From Alloboseaceae bacterium BT-24-1 (GTDB lineage: Bacteria > Pseudomonadota > Alphaproteobacteria > Rhizobiales > Beijerinckiaceae), in contig JAOYTL010000007.1 in the NCBI GenBank assembly GCA_025846845.1, forward strand, positions 310,001-374,000: a stretch of DNA of 64,000 nucleotides. Reading direction: 5' to 3'. The notes beneath the pieces were generated by a model. That model was not told the DNA's origin. It was given only the letters and a program-made list of their open reading frames with translations, and did no database searches. The position numbers and the translations under genes are program-made. Positions within the stretch are counted from its first letter, which is position 1. The number at the start of each line of letters is the position of its first letter. Below are positions 1 through 7,550 of this stretch, piece by piece.

Positions 1-163
1 CGACGAAGCCAGTCGCAATGAAGCGCCTTTCCGGGTAAGCGAAACGCTGGTCCTCGTTGATCACCGCCCGGTCGAAGTCAAAGTCGTAAACACGATCGAA
101 CGACAGTCCGCGCTCTCGCGCATTGCGTTCGCTCTTGGCCGGATCGTAGGCGATCTCCACCAT
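1..163 (-). CDS. brnT: BrnT-family toxin, N-terminal part (cut by window edge)
   Basis: The reading frame starts at the ATG at 161-163 and runs off the left edge, giving 54 residues. It begins MVEIAYDPAKSERNARERG, followed by LSFDRVYDFDFDRAV and a YPERRFIATGFV segment. This is the arrangement at the N-terminus of BrnT ribonuclease toxins (DPxKxxxNxxKHG, then FxxA, then E/R...RfiaiG). In type II BrnT/BrnA modules the antitoxin BrnA is encoded just downstream, which here would lie outside the window, so its presence is not shown. BrnT toxins cut RNA and are neutralised by a ribbon-helix-helix BrnA that represses the shared promoter. The family call is from motif similarity only. Confidence 0.75.
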   Translation of the reverse strand, partial: MVEIAYDPAKSERNARERGLSFDRVYDFDFDRAVINEDQRFAYPERRFIATGFV

Positions 164-166
164 CTA

Positions 167-193
167 ATTGTATCTACATCGCTGCAATGTCAA
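167..193 (-). promoter_or_regulatory. Putative brnT promoter with TGTA-TC-TACA operator
   Basis: On the minus strand TTGACA (193-188) and TACAAT (172-167) are separated by 15 bp, only a few bases before the ATG at 163, so the transcript would be leaderless or nearly so. The -10 overlaps an inverted repeat TGTA-TC-TACA (169-178), the sort of short palindrome a ribbon-helix-helix antitoxin could bind for autoregulation. This is a prediction from sequence only. Confidence 0.45.
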
Positions 194-312
194 TGGATCG
201 TGGCGCGTTTCCGGAGACCGAGCTTCCGTTTCAGCCCCCAATGCGGTAGTGGCGCGGCACAGGAATTCGCATAGCGCGCGGATGAAGCCCGCGCCAGCCA
301 GGGAAAATCCAC

Positions 313-882
313 GTGGTCAAGGTCATCGCCTCCTCCGTCCGCAAGGGCAACGTCCTCGAGCTCGACGGACATCTCTGCACGGTCATCTCGGCCGAGAGCT
401 TCTTCCCGGGCAAGGGCACGCCGACCACGCAGATCGACATGCGCCGCATCTCCGACGGCGTGAAGATGACCCAGCGCTACAAGACGACCGAACAGGTCGA
501 GCGCGCCTATGTCGAGGATCGCGACTTCACCTATCTTTACCAGGACGGCGAGCAATACGTCTTCATGAACCCCGAGACCTACGACCAGATTCCGGTCGAT
601 GGCGGCGTCGTCGGCGACATGGCGCCTTATCTCCAGGAAGGCATGAAGGTCTCGCTCTCGGTGTTCGAGGACCGGGCCGTCGCGATCGAGCTGCCGCAGC
701 GCGTCACCTGCGAGGTCGCCGAGACCGAGCCGGTGACCAAGGGCCAGACCGCTTCGTCCTCCTACAAGCCGGCGATGCTCACCAATGGCGTGCGCACCGC
801 CGTGCCGCCGCATATCGGCCCCGGCACCCGCATCGTGGTGATGACCGCCGATGGCTCCTATGTCGAGCGCGCCAAGGACTGA
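313..882 (+). CDS. efp: Elongation factor P
   Basis: This 189-residue protein has the normal EF-P length and begins VKVIASSVRKGN from a GTG codon. EF-P binds ribosomes stalled at consecutive prolines and stimulates peptide-bond formation. The N-terminal KOW-like domain carries the loop PGKGTPTTQ, whose lysine is the position modified in many bacteria; the central and C-terminal OB domains follow, ending in the conserved GPGTRIVV and a DGSYVERAKD tail. It is followed by a strong terminator, so it is probably monocistronic. A GTG at 313 is chosen because residues from VKVIA onward match the family start. Confidence 0.95.
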   Translation: MVKVIASSVRKGNVLELDGHLCTVISAESFFPGKGTPTTQIDMRRISDGVKMTQRYKTTEQVERAYVEDRDFTYLYQDGEQYVFMNPETYDQIPVDGGVVGDMAPYLQEGMKVSLSVFEDRAVAIELPQRVTCEVAETEPVTKGQTASSSYKPAMLTNGVRTAVPPHIGPGTRIVVMTADGSYVERAKD

Positions 883-933
883 CGCCGGCGCCCGCTGACA
901 TCGGTGGGGAAAGGCTTATATCGGCAAACGCAG

Positions 934-956
934 CGGGCCCTTTCCGGGCCCGTTTT
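934..956 (+). terminator. Rho-independent terminator of efp
   Basis: A 7-bp GC stem, CGGGCCC (934-940) pairing with GGGCCCG (946-952) around a 5-nt loop, is followed by TTTT. It sits about 50 bp after the efp stop codon and just before the next gene. Confidence 0.85.
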
Positions 957-974
957 CGTTGGTGAGGATTTCCG

Positions 975-1493
975 ATGCCGCTTTCCGCTTATGCTGCCGT
1001 CTTCCCGGGTTTCATCCAGACCCTGAAAGCGCTCGACGCGATCCTCGACAAGGCGGGCGCCGAGGCCTTCGAGCGCAAGATCCAGCCGGAGGTGCTGCTG
1101 TCGAGCCGGCTCGCCCCGGATATGCTGTCCTTCACCCGGCAGATCCAGCTGATGTCGGATTTCGCCAAGAACGCGGCCGCCCGGGTGAGCGGAGCCGAGA
1201 ACCCGCGCTTTCCCGATGAGGAGAAGAGCTTCGAGGAGCTGAAGGCGCGGATCGCCAAAACCCTCGACTTCATCGCCTCGGTCGACAAGGCGGCGCTGGA
1301 TGCCGGGCTCGACAAAGACGTGACCTTCCCGCGCGGTCCCTCGGCGACCGTGACGATGAAGGGCGCCGACTACATCACCCGCTTCGCCGTGCCGAACTTC
1401 TATTTCCACGCCACGACGGCCTACGACATCCTGCGCGAAAACGGCTTCCAGGTCGGCAAGCAGGATTTCCTCAAGGGCGTGTTCGACGCCTGA
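975..1493 (+). CDS. DUF1993 family protein
   Basis: A 172-residue soluble protein with the hallmarks of DUF1993: an N-terminal helix MPLSAYAAVFPGFIQTLKAL, a central SRLAPDMLSFTRQIQ segment, and the late motif FAVPNFYFHATTAYDILRENG. The fold is thought to be a DinB-like four-helix bundle, and the biochemical role is not known. GGTGAGGAT just upstream of the ATG supports this start. It is convergent with the cardiolipin synthase gene and separated from it by a palindromic repeat. Confidence 0.85.
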   Translation: MPLSAYAAVFPGFIQTLKALDAILDKAGAEAFERKIQPEVLLSSRLAPDMLSFTRQIQLMSDFAKNAAARVSGAENPRFPDEEKSFEELKARIAKTLDFIASVDKAALDAGLDKDVTFPRGPSATVTMKGADYITRFAVPNFYFHATTAYDILRENGFQVGKQDFLKGVFDA

Positions 1494-1503
1494 GGCTCCG
1501 CAC

Positions 1504-1597
1504 CGTCATGCTCGCCCTTGTGGCGAGCATCCACGTCTTGAACACCGCTTTGCATGAAGGAAGACGTGGGTGGTCGGGACAGGCCCGACCATGACGG
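1504..1597. repeat. Intergenic palindromic repeat, copy A
   Basis: The element starts CGTCATG and ends CATGACGG. Inner inverted segments are CATCCACGTCTT and AAGACGTGGGTG, and each end carries its own small hairpin (CTCGCC..GGCGAG and GTCGGG..CCCGAC). The reverse complement of the copy at 3334-3432 matches it over nearly its full length. Repeats of this type are scattered in intergenic DNA of Hyphomicrobiales. Here it separates two convergent genes. Confidence 0.7.
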
Positions 1598-1625
1598 CAC
1601 AGGCCGCTTCGAAACGCCGCCCGCC

Positions 1626-3083
1626 TCACAGATACGGCGACCAGAGCCAGAGCATCCGGTCGAGCAGGCGCAAGGGGAAGGGCCGTGACAGCAGCCCCTT
1701 CAGCGTGACCGGTCGCGCCTTGGCGATCGCGGCATCGATACGCTGCTCGATACCAGCAGCGAAGCCTTCGTCGAGCACTTCGAGGTCGATCTCGAAGTTC
1801 AGCCGCAGCGAGCGCGCATCGAGGTTGGATGAGCCGACATAAGCCCAGGCACCATCGATCGCGAGCAGCTTGGAATGGTCGAAGGAGCCGGTGGCGCGCC
1901 AGACCCGGCAGCCATCCTTCAGCACCTGGTCGAACTGCGCCCGCATGGCACGGTCGACCAGGACGAGATTGTTGACGTCGGGCACGACGATGTCGATGGC
2001 GACGCCGCGCCGCGCCGCGGTGATCAATGCGCTGATCAGTTCGCGGTCCGGCAGGAAATAGGGCGACATGATCCGGATCGAGGTCCGCGCCACCGAGAAG
2101 GCGCCGATCAGCAGCTTGTGGTTGGTCTCCAGGCTGGCGTCAGGGCCGGATGCGACAGCACGCATCAGCACCGTCGGGCTTTGCCGGGCCGCCTCCGGCG
2201 TGACCGCCCAGATATCGCCAGTGAGCTCCTCACCCGAGGCAAAGCGCCAATCCTCGGCCGCGACGCCGAACAGATCCTCGACGACCGGCCCCTCGATGCG
2301 GAAATGCGTATCGTGGGCCGCAGCCTCACCGGCGAATTCGGAGGTGAAGCCCTGGCGGATGTTCATGCCGCCGGCGAAGGCGGTCCGCCCGTCGACGATC
2401 AGCAGCTTGCGGTGGGTGCGCAGGTTCGCATAGGGCAATCTCAGGCCGATGATGATGTTGCCGTTGAAGACCTCGGTCGGCACGCCGTTCTTCTGCAGGT
2501 GGCCGACGATGCTCGGCACCGAATAGCGCGCGCCGACAGCATCGATCAGCACGCGCACGTCGATGCCGCGCCGGACGGCCGCAATCAGCGCGTCGGCGAT
2601 GCGCAGGCCGAGCGGATCGCGATCGAAGATATAGGTCTCCAGGATGACCGAGCGCTCGGCCGCCGCGATCGCCGCGGCCATCGCCGCATAGGCCTCGTCG
2701 CCGGTCCTGAGCACGGCGATGGCATTGCCCGACTTGAGATGACGGCGCGTCGCCCTGTCGCCCAGGGTCTTCAACGCGGCGAAGCGGCGGCCGACATCGC
2801 GGGCGACTTCGGCGTTCGAGACCTCGAATGTCTGCGCCAGCGGATCGGCGCCGAGCTTCGGCTTGCGCTGCGAGACGATCGCGGCACGGCGGATGCGGTT
2901 GATGCCGCCGACCGCATAGATCAGCGGCCCGATGATCGGCGAGAGCACGATGACGCCGACCCAGCCAATGGCGGCGCGCACCTCGTCCTTGGTCATCGCG
3001 GCATGGCTGGCCGCGACCACGGTCAGCGCCAGCGAGACGACGCCGAGGATATGCGGCCAATAGGTCGAGAGAATCTCCCACAT
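1626..3083 (-). CDS. cls: Cardiolipin synthase (phospholipase D family)
   Basis: A 485-residue protein with two N-terminal membrane segments (about residues 10-30 and 38-60) and two phospholipase D domains. The HKD motifs are H224-K226-D231 in THRKLLIVDG and H403-K405-D410 in DHSKLLAIDG; both are complete and both are followed by the usual G(G/S)xN. Bacterial cardiolipin synthases of this build join two phosphatidylglycerols into cardiolipin at the inner membrane. Length and domain order match ClsA. The gene stands alone and is flanked by inverted copies of the same repeat (1504-1597 and 3334-3432). Confidence 0.9.
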   Translation of the reverse strand: MWEILSTYWPHILGVVSLALTVVAASHAAMTKDEVRAAIGWVGVIVLSPIIGPLIYAVGGINRIRRAAIVSQRKPKLGADPLAQTFEVSNAEVARDVGRRFAALKTLGDRATRRHLKSGNAIAVLRTGDEAYAAMAAAIAAAERSVILETYIFDRDPLGLRIADALIAAVRRGIDVRVLIDAVGARYSVPSIVGHLQKNGVPTEVFNGNIIIGLRLPYANLRTHRKLLIVDGRTAFAGGMNIRQGFTSEFAGEAAAHDTHFRIEGPVVEDLFGVAAEDWRFASGEELTGDIWAVTPEAARQSPTVLMRAVASGPDASLETNHKLLIGAFSVARTSIRIMSPYFLPDRELISALITAARRGVAIDIVVPDVNNLVLVDRAMRAQFDQVLKDGCRVWRATGSFDHSKLLAIDGAWAYVGSSNLDARSLRLNFEIDLEVLDEGFAAGIEQRIDAAIAKARPVTLKGLLSRPFPLRLLDRMLWLWSPYL

Positions 3084-3333
3084 GGCCGCGACTATCGCAT
3101 GGGCAGCGAAACCGGCAACGCGAGCGGGCGCCTAAGGACGCGGCCCGGTTTTCATGGAACCGCCCCTTGCAATGGCAGGATGATAATCCCATATCGGGAT
3201 CACGGTGATGTCGAGGGCGTTCCACTGCCCTCCGTTCCGTTGAAGACGGCCATGAACCCGAAGCCAGCGACGCCGGATGTACGCGCGCCCTTCCGGACAT
3301 GGCCGTTGGCGTTTCTGGAGCATCACCCTTTCC

Positions 3334-3432
3334 CGTCATGGTCGGGCTTGTCTCGACCATCCACGTCTTTGCTCTGGCTATCGAACGCGGCGTTCAAGAC
3401 GTGGATGCTCGCCACAAGGGCGAGCATGACGG
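3334..3432. repeat. Intergenic palindromic repeat, copy B (inverted relative to copy A)
   Basis: This lies in the 356-bp gap between the cardiolipin synthase start and the end of the MBL hydrolase gene. It reads CGTCATG-GTCGGGCTTGTC ... CATCCACGTCTT ... AAGACGTGGATG-CTCGCC..GGCGAG-CATGACGG, which is the reverse complement of copy A with a different central loop. The rest of the gap (3084-3333) shows no convincing gene. Confidence 0.7.
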
Positions 3433-3439
3433 CTGTGGC

Positions 3440-4105
3440 CTAATGCGAGTTCCCCTGCAGGAACGGATTGGTCCGGCGCTCCTCGCCGAGCGTGCTGGCC
3501 GGGCCGTGACCAGGCAGGAATTGGACGTCGTCGCCGAGCGGCAGCAGCTTGCCCTTGATGCCGCCGATCAGGTCCTTGTGGTTGCCATAGGGGAAATCGG
3601 TGCGGCCGACCGAGCCGGCGAAGATCGTGTCGCCGGCGAGCAGGAAGCGCAGATCCTTCTCGAACAAGGTGACATGGCCGGGCGTGTGCCCCGGCACATG
3701 CTGCACGGAGAAGCTGACATCGCCGACCGAGACGGCATCGCCCTCGGCAAGCCAGCGCGTCGGGATCACAGCCTGCACGCCGCGCATCTCGAACATCAGA
3801 CCCTGCTGCGGCAGGGCGTCGAGCAGGAACTTGTCGGCCTCGTGCGGGCCGATGATCGGCAGGTTCAGCACGCCGGCGAGCTCGGTTGCGCCACCGGCAT
3901 GGTCGATATGGCCATGCGTCAGCCAGATCGCGACCGGGGTTACGCCCAGTTCCGTCAGCGCACCGCGAATGCGCTCGACATCGCCACCGGGATCGACGAT
4001 CGCCGCTTCCTTGGTGCGCGTGCACCAGACGATCGAGCAGTTCTGCTGGAAGGCCGTCACCGGCACGACGGCGATACCGAGCGGGCTTTCTGTCTGGTCG
4101 GTCAT
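3440..4105 (-). CDS. MBL-fold hydrolase, glyoxalase II-like
   Basis: A 221-residue protein. The metal-binding set is visible: HGHIDH (H64, H66, D68, H69), PGHTPGHV (H140), AGDT (D159) and PGHGP (H200). This matches small YcbL/glyoxalase II-like hydrolases that use a dinuclear metal site to cleave thioesters such as S-lactoylglutathione; the exact substrate cannot be told from sequence. The start MTDQTESPLG is chosen over a longer frame because GAAAGG lies just upstream and the extra N-terminus is low-complexity Arg/Pro sequence unlike the family. Confidence 0.85.
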   Translation of the reverse strand: MTDQTESPLGIAVVPVTAFQQNCSIVWCTRTKEAAIVDPGGDVERIRGALTELGVTPVAIWLTHGHIDHAGGATELAGVLNLPIIGPHEADKFLLDALPQQGLMFEMRGVQAVIPTRWLAEGDAVSVGDVSFSVQHVPGHTPGHVTLFEKDLRFLLAGDTIFAGSVGRTDFPYGNHKDLIGGIKGKLLPLGDDVQFLPGHGPASTLGEERRTNPFLQGNSH

Positions 4106-4137
4106 CGCATGCCTTTCGTCAGGAGAGCCGGAGCTGT

Positions 4138-4470
4138 CTACCGGCCTCCGCAGCGATTGGCGAGCAGCACGCGGTAGTCGGCCAGCGACTGGTCCATCTG
4201 GCCGACGTTCTCCTCGCGCTGCCGGCCGCTCTGGCAGGTGGCGAAGACGGAGCGTGCCTTCTGCATGAAAGTGACATGGTCGCGCCAGGCCGCGCACTGC
4301 GTCGCCTGGTCGGCGGTGGCGACCTGCTGCATGCGGTATTGCCGCTGGCGCATCGCCGCCTCGTTCTGGAACAGGTCGCGCGTGCAGGTCGCCGGAACGG
4401 GGCGAGGCTGTGCCAGCGCCAAGGCAGGCAACAGGATCAGCAGGGCGGCGAAAGCGACGCGAGCGATCAT
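4138..4470 (-). CDS. Hypothetical secreted protein
   Basis: A 110-residue protein with a clear signal peptide (MIARVAFAALLILLPALALAQ, cleavage likely after ALA). The mature part is about 90 residues, predicted helical, with cysteines at CTRD, CAAW, CQSG and NRCG, perhaps paired as disulfides in the periplasm. No family was recognised. Its ATG overlaps the fumarase stop codon in an ATGA, so translation is probably coupled to the fumarase gene. Confidence 0.65.
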   Translation of the reverse strand: MIARVAFAALLILLPALALAQPRPVPATCTRDLFQNEAAMRQRQYRMQQVATADQATQCAAWRDHVTFMQKARSVFATCQSGRQREENVGQMDQSLADYRVLLANRCGGR

Positions 4471-6083
4471 CCGAGATTCAGCTCCTTGAAGAAGTCGTTG
4501 CCCTTGTCGTCGATGACGATGAAGGCCGGAAAATCCTCGACCTCGATGCGCCAGACCGCTTCCATGCCGAGCTCGGGATATTCCAGCACCTCGACCTTGC
4601 GGATGCAGTCCTGGGCGAGGCGCGCCGCCGGGCCGCCGATCGAGCCGAGATAGAAGCCGCCATGAGCCTTGCAGGCTTCGCGGACCTGGGCCGAGCGGTT
4701 GCCCTTGGCGAGCATCACCATCGAGCCGCCGAAGGACTGGAACTGGTCGACGAAGGAATCCATCCGGCCGGCCGTGGTCGGGCCGAAGGAGCCGGAGGCG
4801 AAGCCCTCCGGCGTCTTGGCCGGGCCGGCATAGTAGACCGGGTGGTTCTTCAGATAGTCCGGCATGCCCTGGCCGTTCTCCAGCCGCTCGCGAATCTTGG
4901 CATGGGCCGAGTCGCGCGCGACGATGATCGTCCCGGTCAGCGAGAGCCGGGTCTTCACGGGGTATTGCGTCAATGTGGCGAGAATCTCGCTCATCGGCCG
5001 GTTGAGGTCGACCTTGACGACGTCGCCGCCGAGTTTGGCCTCGTCGATCTCGGGCAGGTATTTTGACGGATCGGTCTCGAGCGCCTCGAGGAAGATGCCG
5101 TCCTTGGTGATCTTGCCCTTGGCCTGGCGGTCGGCCGAGCAGGAGACGCCGAGCCCGATCGGCAGCGAGGCGCCATGGCGCGGCAGGCGGATGACGCGTA
5201 CGTCGTGGCAGAAATACTTGCCGCCGAACTGGGCACCGACGCCGAGCGCCTGCGTCAGCTTGTGGACCTCCTCCTCCATCTCGAGGTCGCGGAAGGCGTG
5301 GCCGGAGGGCGAGCCCTCGGTCGGCAGCCCGTCGAGATACTTGGTCGAGGCGAGCTTGACGGTCTTGAGATTCTGCTCGGCCGAGGTGCCGCCGATGACG
5401 ATGGCGAGGTGATAGGGTGGGCAGGCAGCAGTGCCGAGCGTCAGGATCTTCTCCTTCAGGAACGCCATCATCCGGTCCCTGGTGAGGAGCGAAGGCGTCG
5501 CCTGGAAGAGGAAGGTCTTGTTGGCCGAGCCGCCGCCCTTGGCGACGAACAGGAATTTGTAGGCATCCTCACCCTCGGCATAAATGTCGATCTGCGCCGG
5601 CAGGTTGGTCGCGGTGTTCTTCTCCTCGAACATGGAGAGCGGCGCCACTTGCGAATAGCGCAGATTGCGCTTGAGATAGGCGTCGTAGACGCCCTCGCCG
5701 AGCGCCGCCTCGTCTTCCCCGTCCGTCCAGACCTTGCGGCCCTTCTTGCCCATGATGATCGCCGTGCCGGTGTCCTGGCACATCGGCAGCACGCCGCCGG
5801 CAGCGATGCCCGCATTCTTCAGCAGGTCATAGGCGACGAAGCGGTCGTTCGACGTCGCCTCGGGGTCGTCGAGAATCTTGGCGAGCTGGGCGAGATGGCC
5901 CGGACGCAGCAGGTGGTTGATGTCGATGAAGGCCTGCTCGGAGAGCCGCTTGATCGCCTCGCGCGAGACGCTCAGGACCTCGCGCCCGCCGACCGTCTCG
6001 ACCGTGACCCCGTCGCTGCCGAGCGAACGATAGGGCGTCCTGTCCTCGCCGAGCGGGAAAAGATCGACATGGGTATAGGCCAT
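4467..6083 (-). CDS. fumA: Fumarate hydratase, class I (iron-sulfur)
   Basis: This enzyme of the tricarboxylic acid cycle interconverts fumarate and L-malate and carries a [4Fe-4S] cluster. The protein is 538 residues, the usual size of the single-chain class I enzymes. Three cysteines fit the cluster ligands of E. coli FumA: C102 (PMCQDTGT), C221 (AACPPYH) and C315 (GVSCSADR). The N-terminal alpha-like domain and the C-terminal beta-like domain (from about residue 345, ending in YLGSIGGPAARLAQ and FPAFIVIDDKGN) are both present. The start MAYTHVDL is preferred to an ATG 12 codons upstream because GGAG precedes it. The gene is translationally coupled to the secreted protein downstream. Confidence 0.95.
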   Translation of the reverse strand: MAYTHVDLFPLGEDRTPYRSLGSDGVTVETVGGREVLSVSREAIKRLSEQAFIDINHLLRPGHLAQLAKILDDPEATSNDRFVAYDLLKNAGIAAGGVLPMCQDTGTAIIMGKKGRKVWTDGEDEAALGEGVYDAYLKRNLRYSQVAPLSMFEEKNTATNLPAQIDIYAEGEDAYKFLFVAKGGGSANKTFLFQATPSLLTRDRMMAFLKEKILTLGTAACPPYHLAIVIGGTSAEQNLKTVKLASTKYLDGLPTEGSPSGHAFRDLEMEEEVHKLTQALGVGAQFGGKYFCHDVRVIRLPRHGASLPIGLGVSCSADRQAKGKITKDGIFLEALETDPSKYLPEIDEAKLGGDVVKVDLNRPMSEILATLTQYPVKTRLSLTGTIIVARDSAHAKIRERLENGQGMPDYLKNHPVYYAGPAKTPEGFASGSFGPTTAGRMDSFVDQFQSFGGSMVMLAKGNRSAQVREACKAHGGFYLGSIGGPAARLAQDCIRKVEVLEYPELGMEAVWRIEVEDFPAFIVIDDKGNDFFKELNLG

Positions 6084-6227
6084 CGGGCTGTGCTCCGGCG
6101 GTTGAGCGGCGCCATGCACAGAACGCGCGGCGCTCGCGACGTCGGCCGCGTCATAGCCGCTCGGGCCAAGGCCTCCAAGCCCAGATTGAGATCATTCCAG
6201 GGAAGCGGCGACCCGCTTCCGTCCGCC

Positions 6228-6689
6228 TCAGGCCGCCTTGGCTGCCGTCTCCGCCAGGATGGCGTAGATCGCGGCCGGGTCATGCGCATGGCGCACCTGC
6301 TCCAGAACGGCCTGGTTGCGCAATACGCGCGCAACGCGGGCCAGCGCCTTGAGGTGATCGGCCCCCGCCCCTTCCGGAGCGATCAGCACGAAGACGATGT
6401 CGACCGGCTGCCCGTCCAGCGCTTCGAAGTCGATCGCCTTCTCGGCGCGGGCGAACAGGCCGACGAGCCGATCTATGCCGGCCATGCGGCCGTGCGGAAT
6501 CGCGATGCCGTCGCCGATCCCGGTCGAGCCGAGGCGCTCGCGCTGAAGCAGGGCTTCGAAGAGTTCGCGTTCGGGCAGGCCGGTCAGCAGGGCGGCGTGT
6601 TGCGCCAATTCCTGCAGAGCCTGTTTCTTGCTGTTGGCACGCAGCGGCGAGATCACCGCGTCGGGTCGGAGAAGATCGGTCAGCGTCAT
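6228..6689 (-). CDS. ptsN: Nitrogen-PTS enzyme IIA (PtsN)
   Basis: A 153-residue EIIA-Ntr protein. The phosphorylation site is H66 in GIAIPHGRM. It is the terminal phosphate acceptor of the regulatory PTS (PtsP-NPr-PtsN), which senses nitrogen and potassium state rather than transporting sugar. It lies downstream of rpoN and hpf, the classical position. The start MTLTDLLRPD fits the family; a longer frame to 6737 adds 16 poorly conserved residues. Confidence 0.92.
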   Translation of the reverse strand: MTLTDLLRPDAVISPLRANSKKQALQELAQHAALLTGLPERELFEALLQRERLGSTGIGDGIAIPHGRMAGIDRLVGLFARAEKAIDFEALDGQPVDIVFVLIAPEGAGADHLKALARVARVLRNQAVLEQVRHAHDPAAIYAILAETAAKAA

Positions 6690-6773
6690 AGGCCAATCCA
6701 TGCATGTCCCGTGCCGGAATGCAGGCGCCACCGGCATCCCGGCCGGCGCCCGAACTCCATCAGCGGCGGGACT

Positions 6774-7361
6774 TCAAGAAAGAGAAGCCGGCGGATCGAT
6801 CCAGCCGATATTACCGTCACGGCGGCGGTATACGACGTTCATGCGGCCATTGCCAGCATGGCGGAAGATAACCACAGGCGCACCGGTCAGGTCGAGTTCG
6901 GCGACCGCGTCGCCAACCGTCATCTGGTGCAGGGATTTGGTCGATTCCGCCACGATCACCGGGTTCTCGCCGGCGTGATCGGCCTCGTGCTCCTCGATAT
7001 CCTCATCGGGGGCGGCGATCACATAGCTGGGGATTTCCAGCCCGGGCTCGCGCCCGTTGGCCGCCGCAGCGCGATCTTTCAGTCTTCGCTTGTAGCGACG
7101 CAGCCGCTTCTCGATGCGCTCGGCCATCTTGTCGAGGCTGGCATAGGGATCATGCGCGGTGGCGGAGGCTTCGAGCGTGATACCGGAGGAGAGATGCAGG
7201 ACGCCATCGGTCTTGAAGGCTGTGCCGTCCTTGCCGACGGTGACGTGGCCCTGGTAGCCGCCCTCATAGTACTTGCCCAACGCCGCGGCGACCCTGGTTT
7301 CGGCCTGCCCGCGCAGGGCCTCGCCGACATCGAGATTCTTGCCGGAGATTCGCAAGCTCAT
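6774..7361 (-). CDS. hpf: Ribosome hibernation promoting factor, long form
   Basis: A 195-residue protein. The N-terminal S30AE domain (residues 1 to about 105) begins MSLRISGKNLDVGEALR and includes the helix ending ERIEKRLRRYKRRLKD. A charged linker and a C-terminal dimerisation domain (about 135-190, VIVAESTKSLHQMTVGDAV...FRHAGNGRMNVVYRRRDGNIGWI) follow. Long HPF alone can pair 70S ribosomes into inactive 100S particles in stationary phase. It lies between rpoN and ptsN. Confidence 0.92.
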   Translation of the reverse strand: MSLRISGKNLDVGEALRGQAETRVAAALGKYYEGGYQGHVTVGKDGTAFKTDGVLHLSSGITLEASATAHDPYASLDKMAERIEKRLRRYKRRLKDRAAAANGREPGLEIPSYVIAAPDEDIEEHEADHAGENPVIVAESTKSLHQMTVGDAVAELDLTGAPVVIFRHAGNGRMNVVYRRRDGNIGWIDPPASLS

Positions 7362-7550
7362 GGAGTGCTTCCCCTTCTTGTCGCCATGGTCAGTAGCCGA
7401 CCATCCTGAGGAGGTAAGGACGGCCCCCCGAGCTTGTCAATGCATCGACGGGGTGAGCTGCACAGACGGCATGACAGGAGGCGCGTGACTTGCGGCTGGA
7501 GGCGCGGTGCGATGCCGGCCAGGCGGGGCGGCGGCGAGCGCCCCCGGGGC

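Noticed and set aside
5175..7409. 744-residue plus-strand open frame
   Set aside because: Antisense to fumarase, ptsN and hpf; low-complexity composition.
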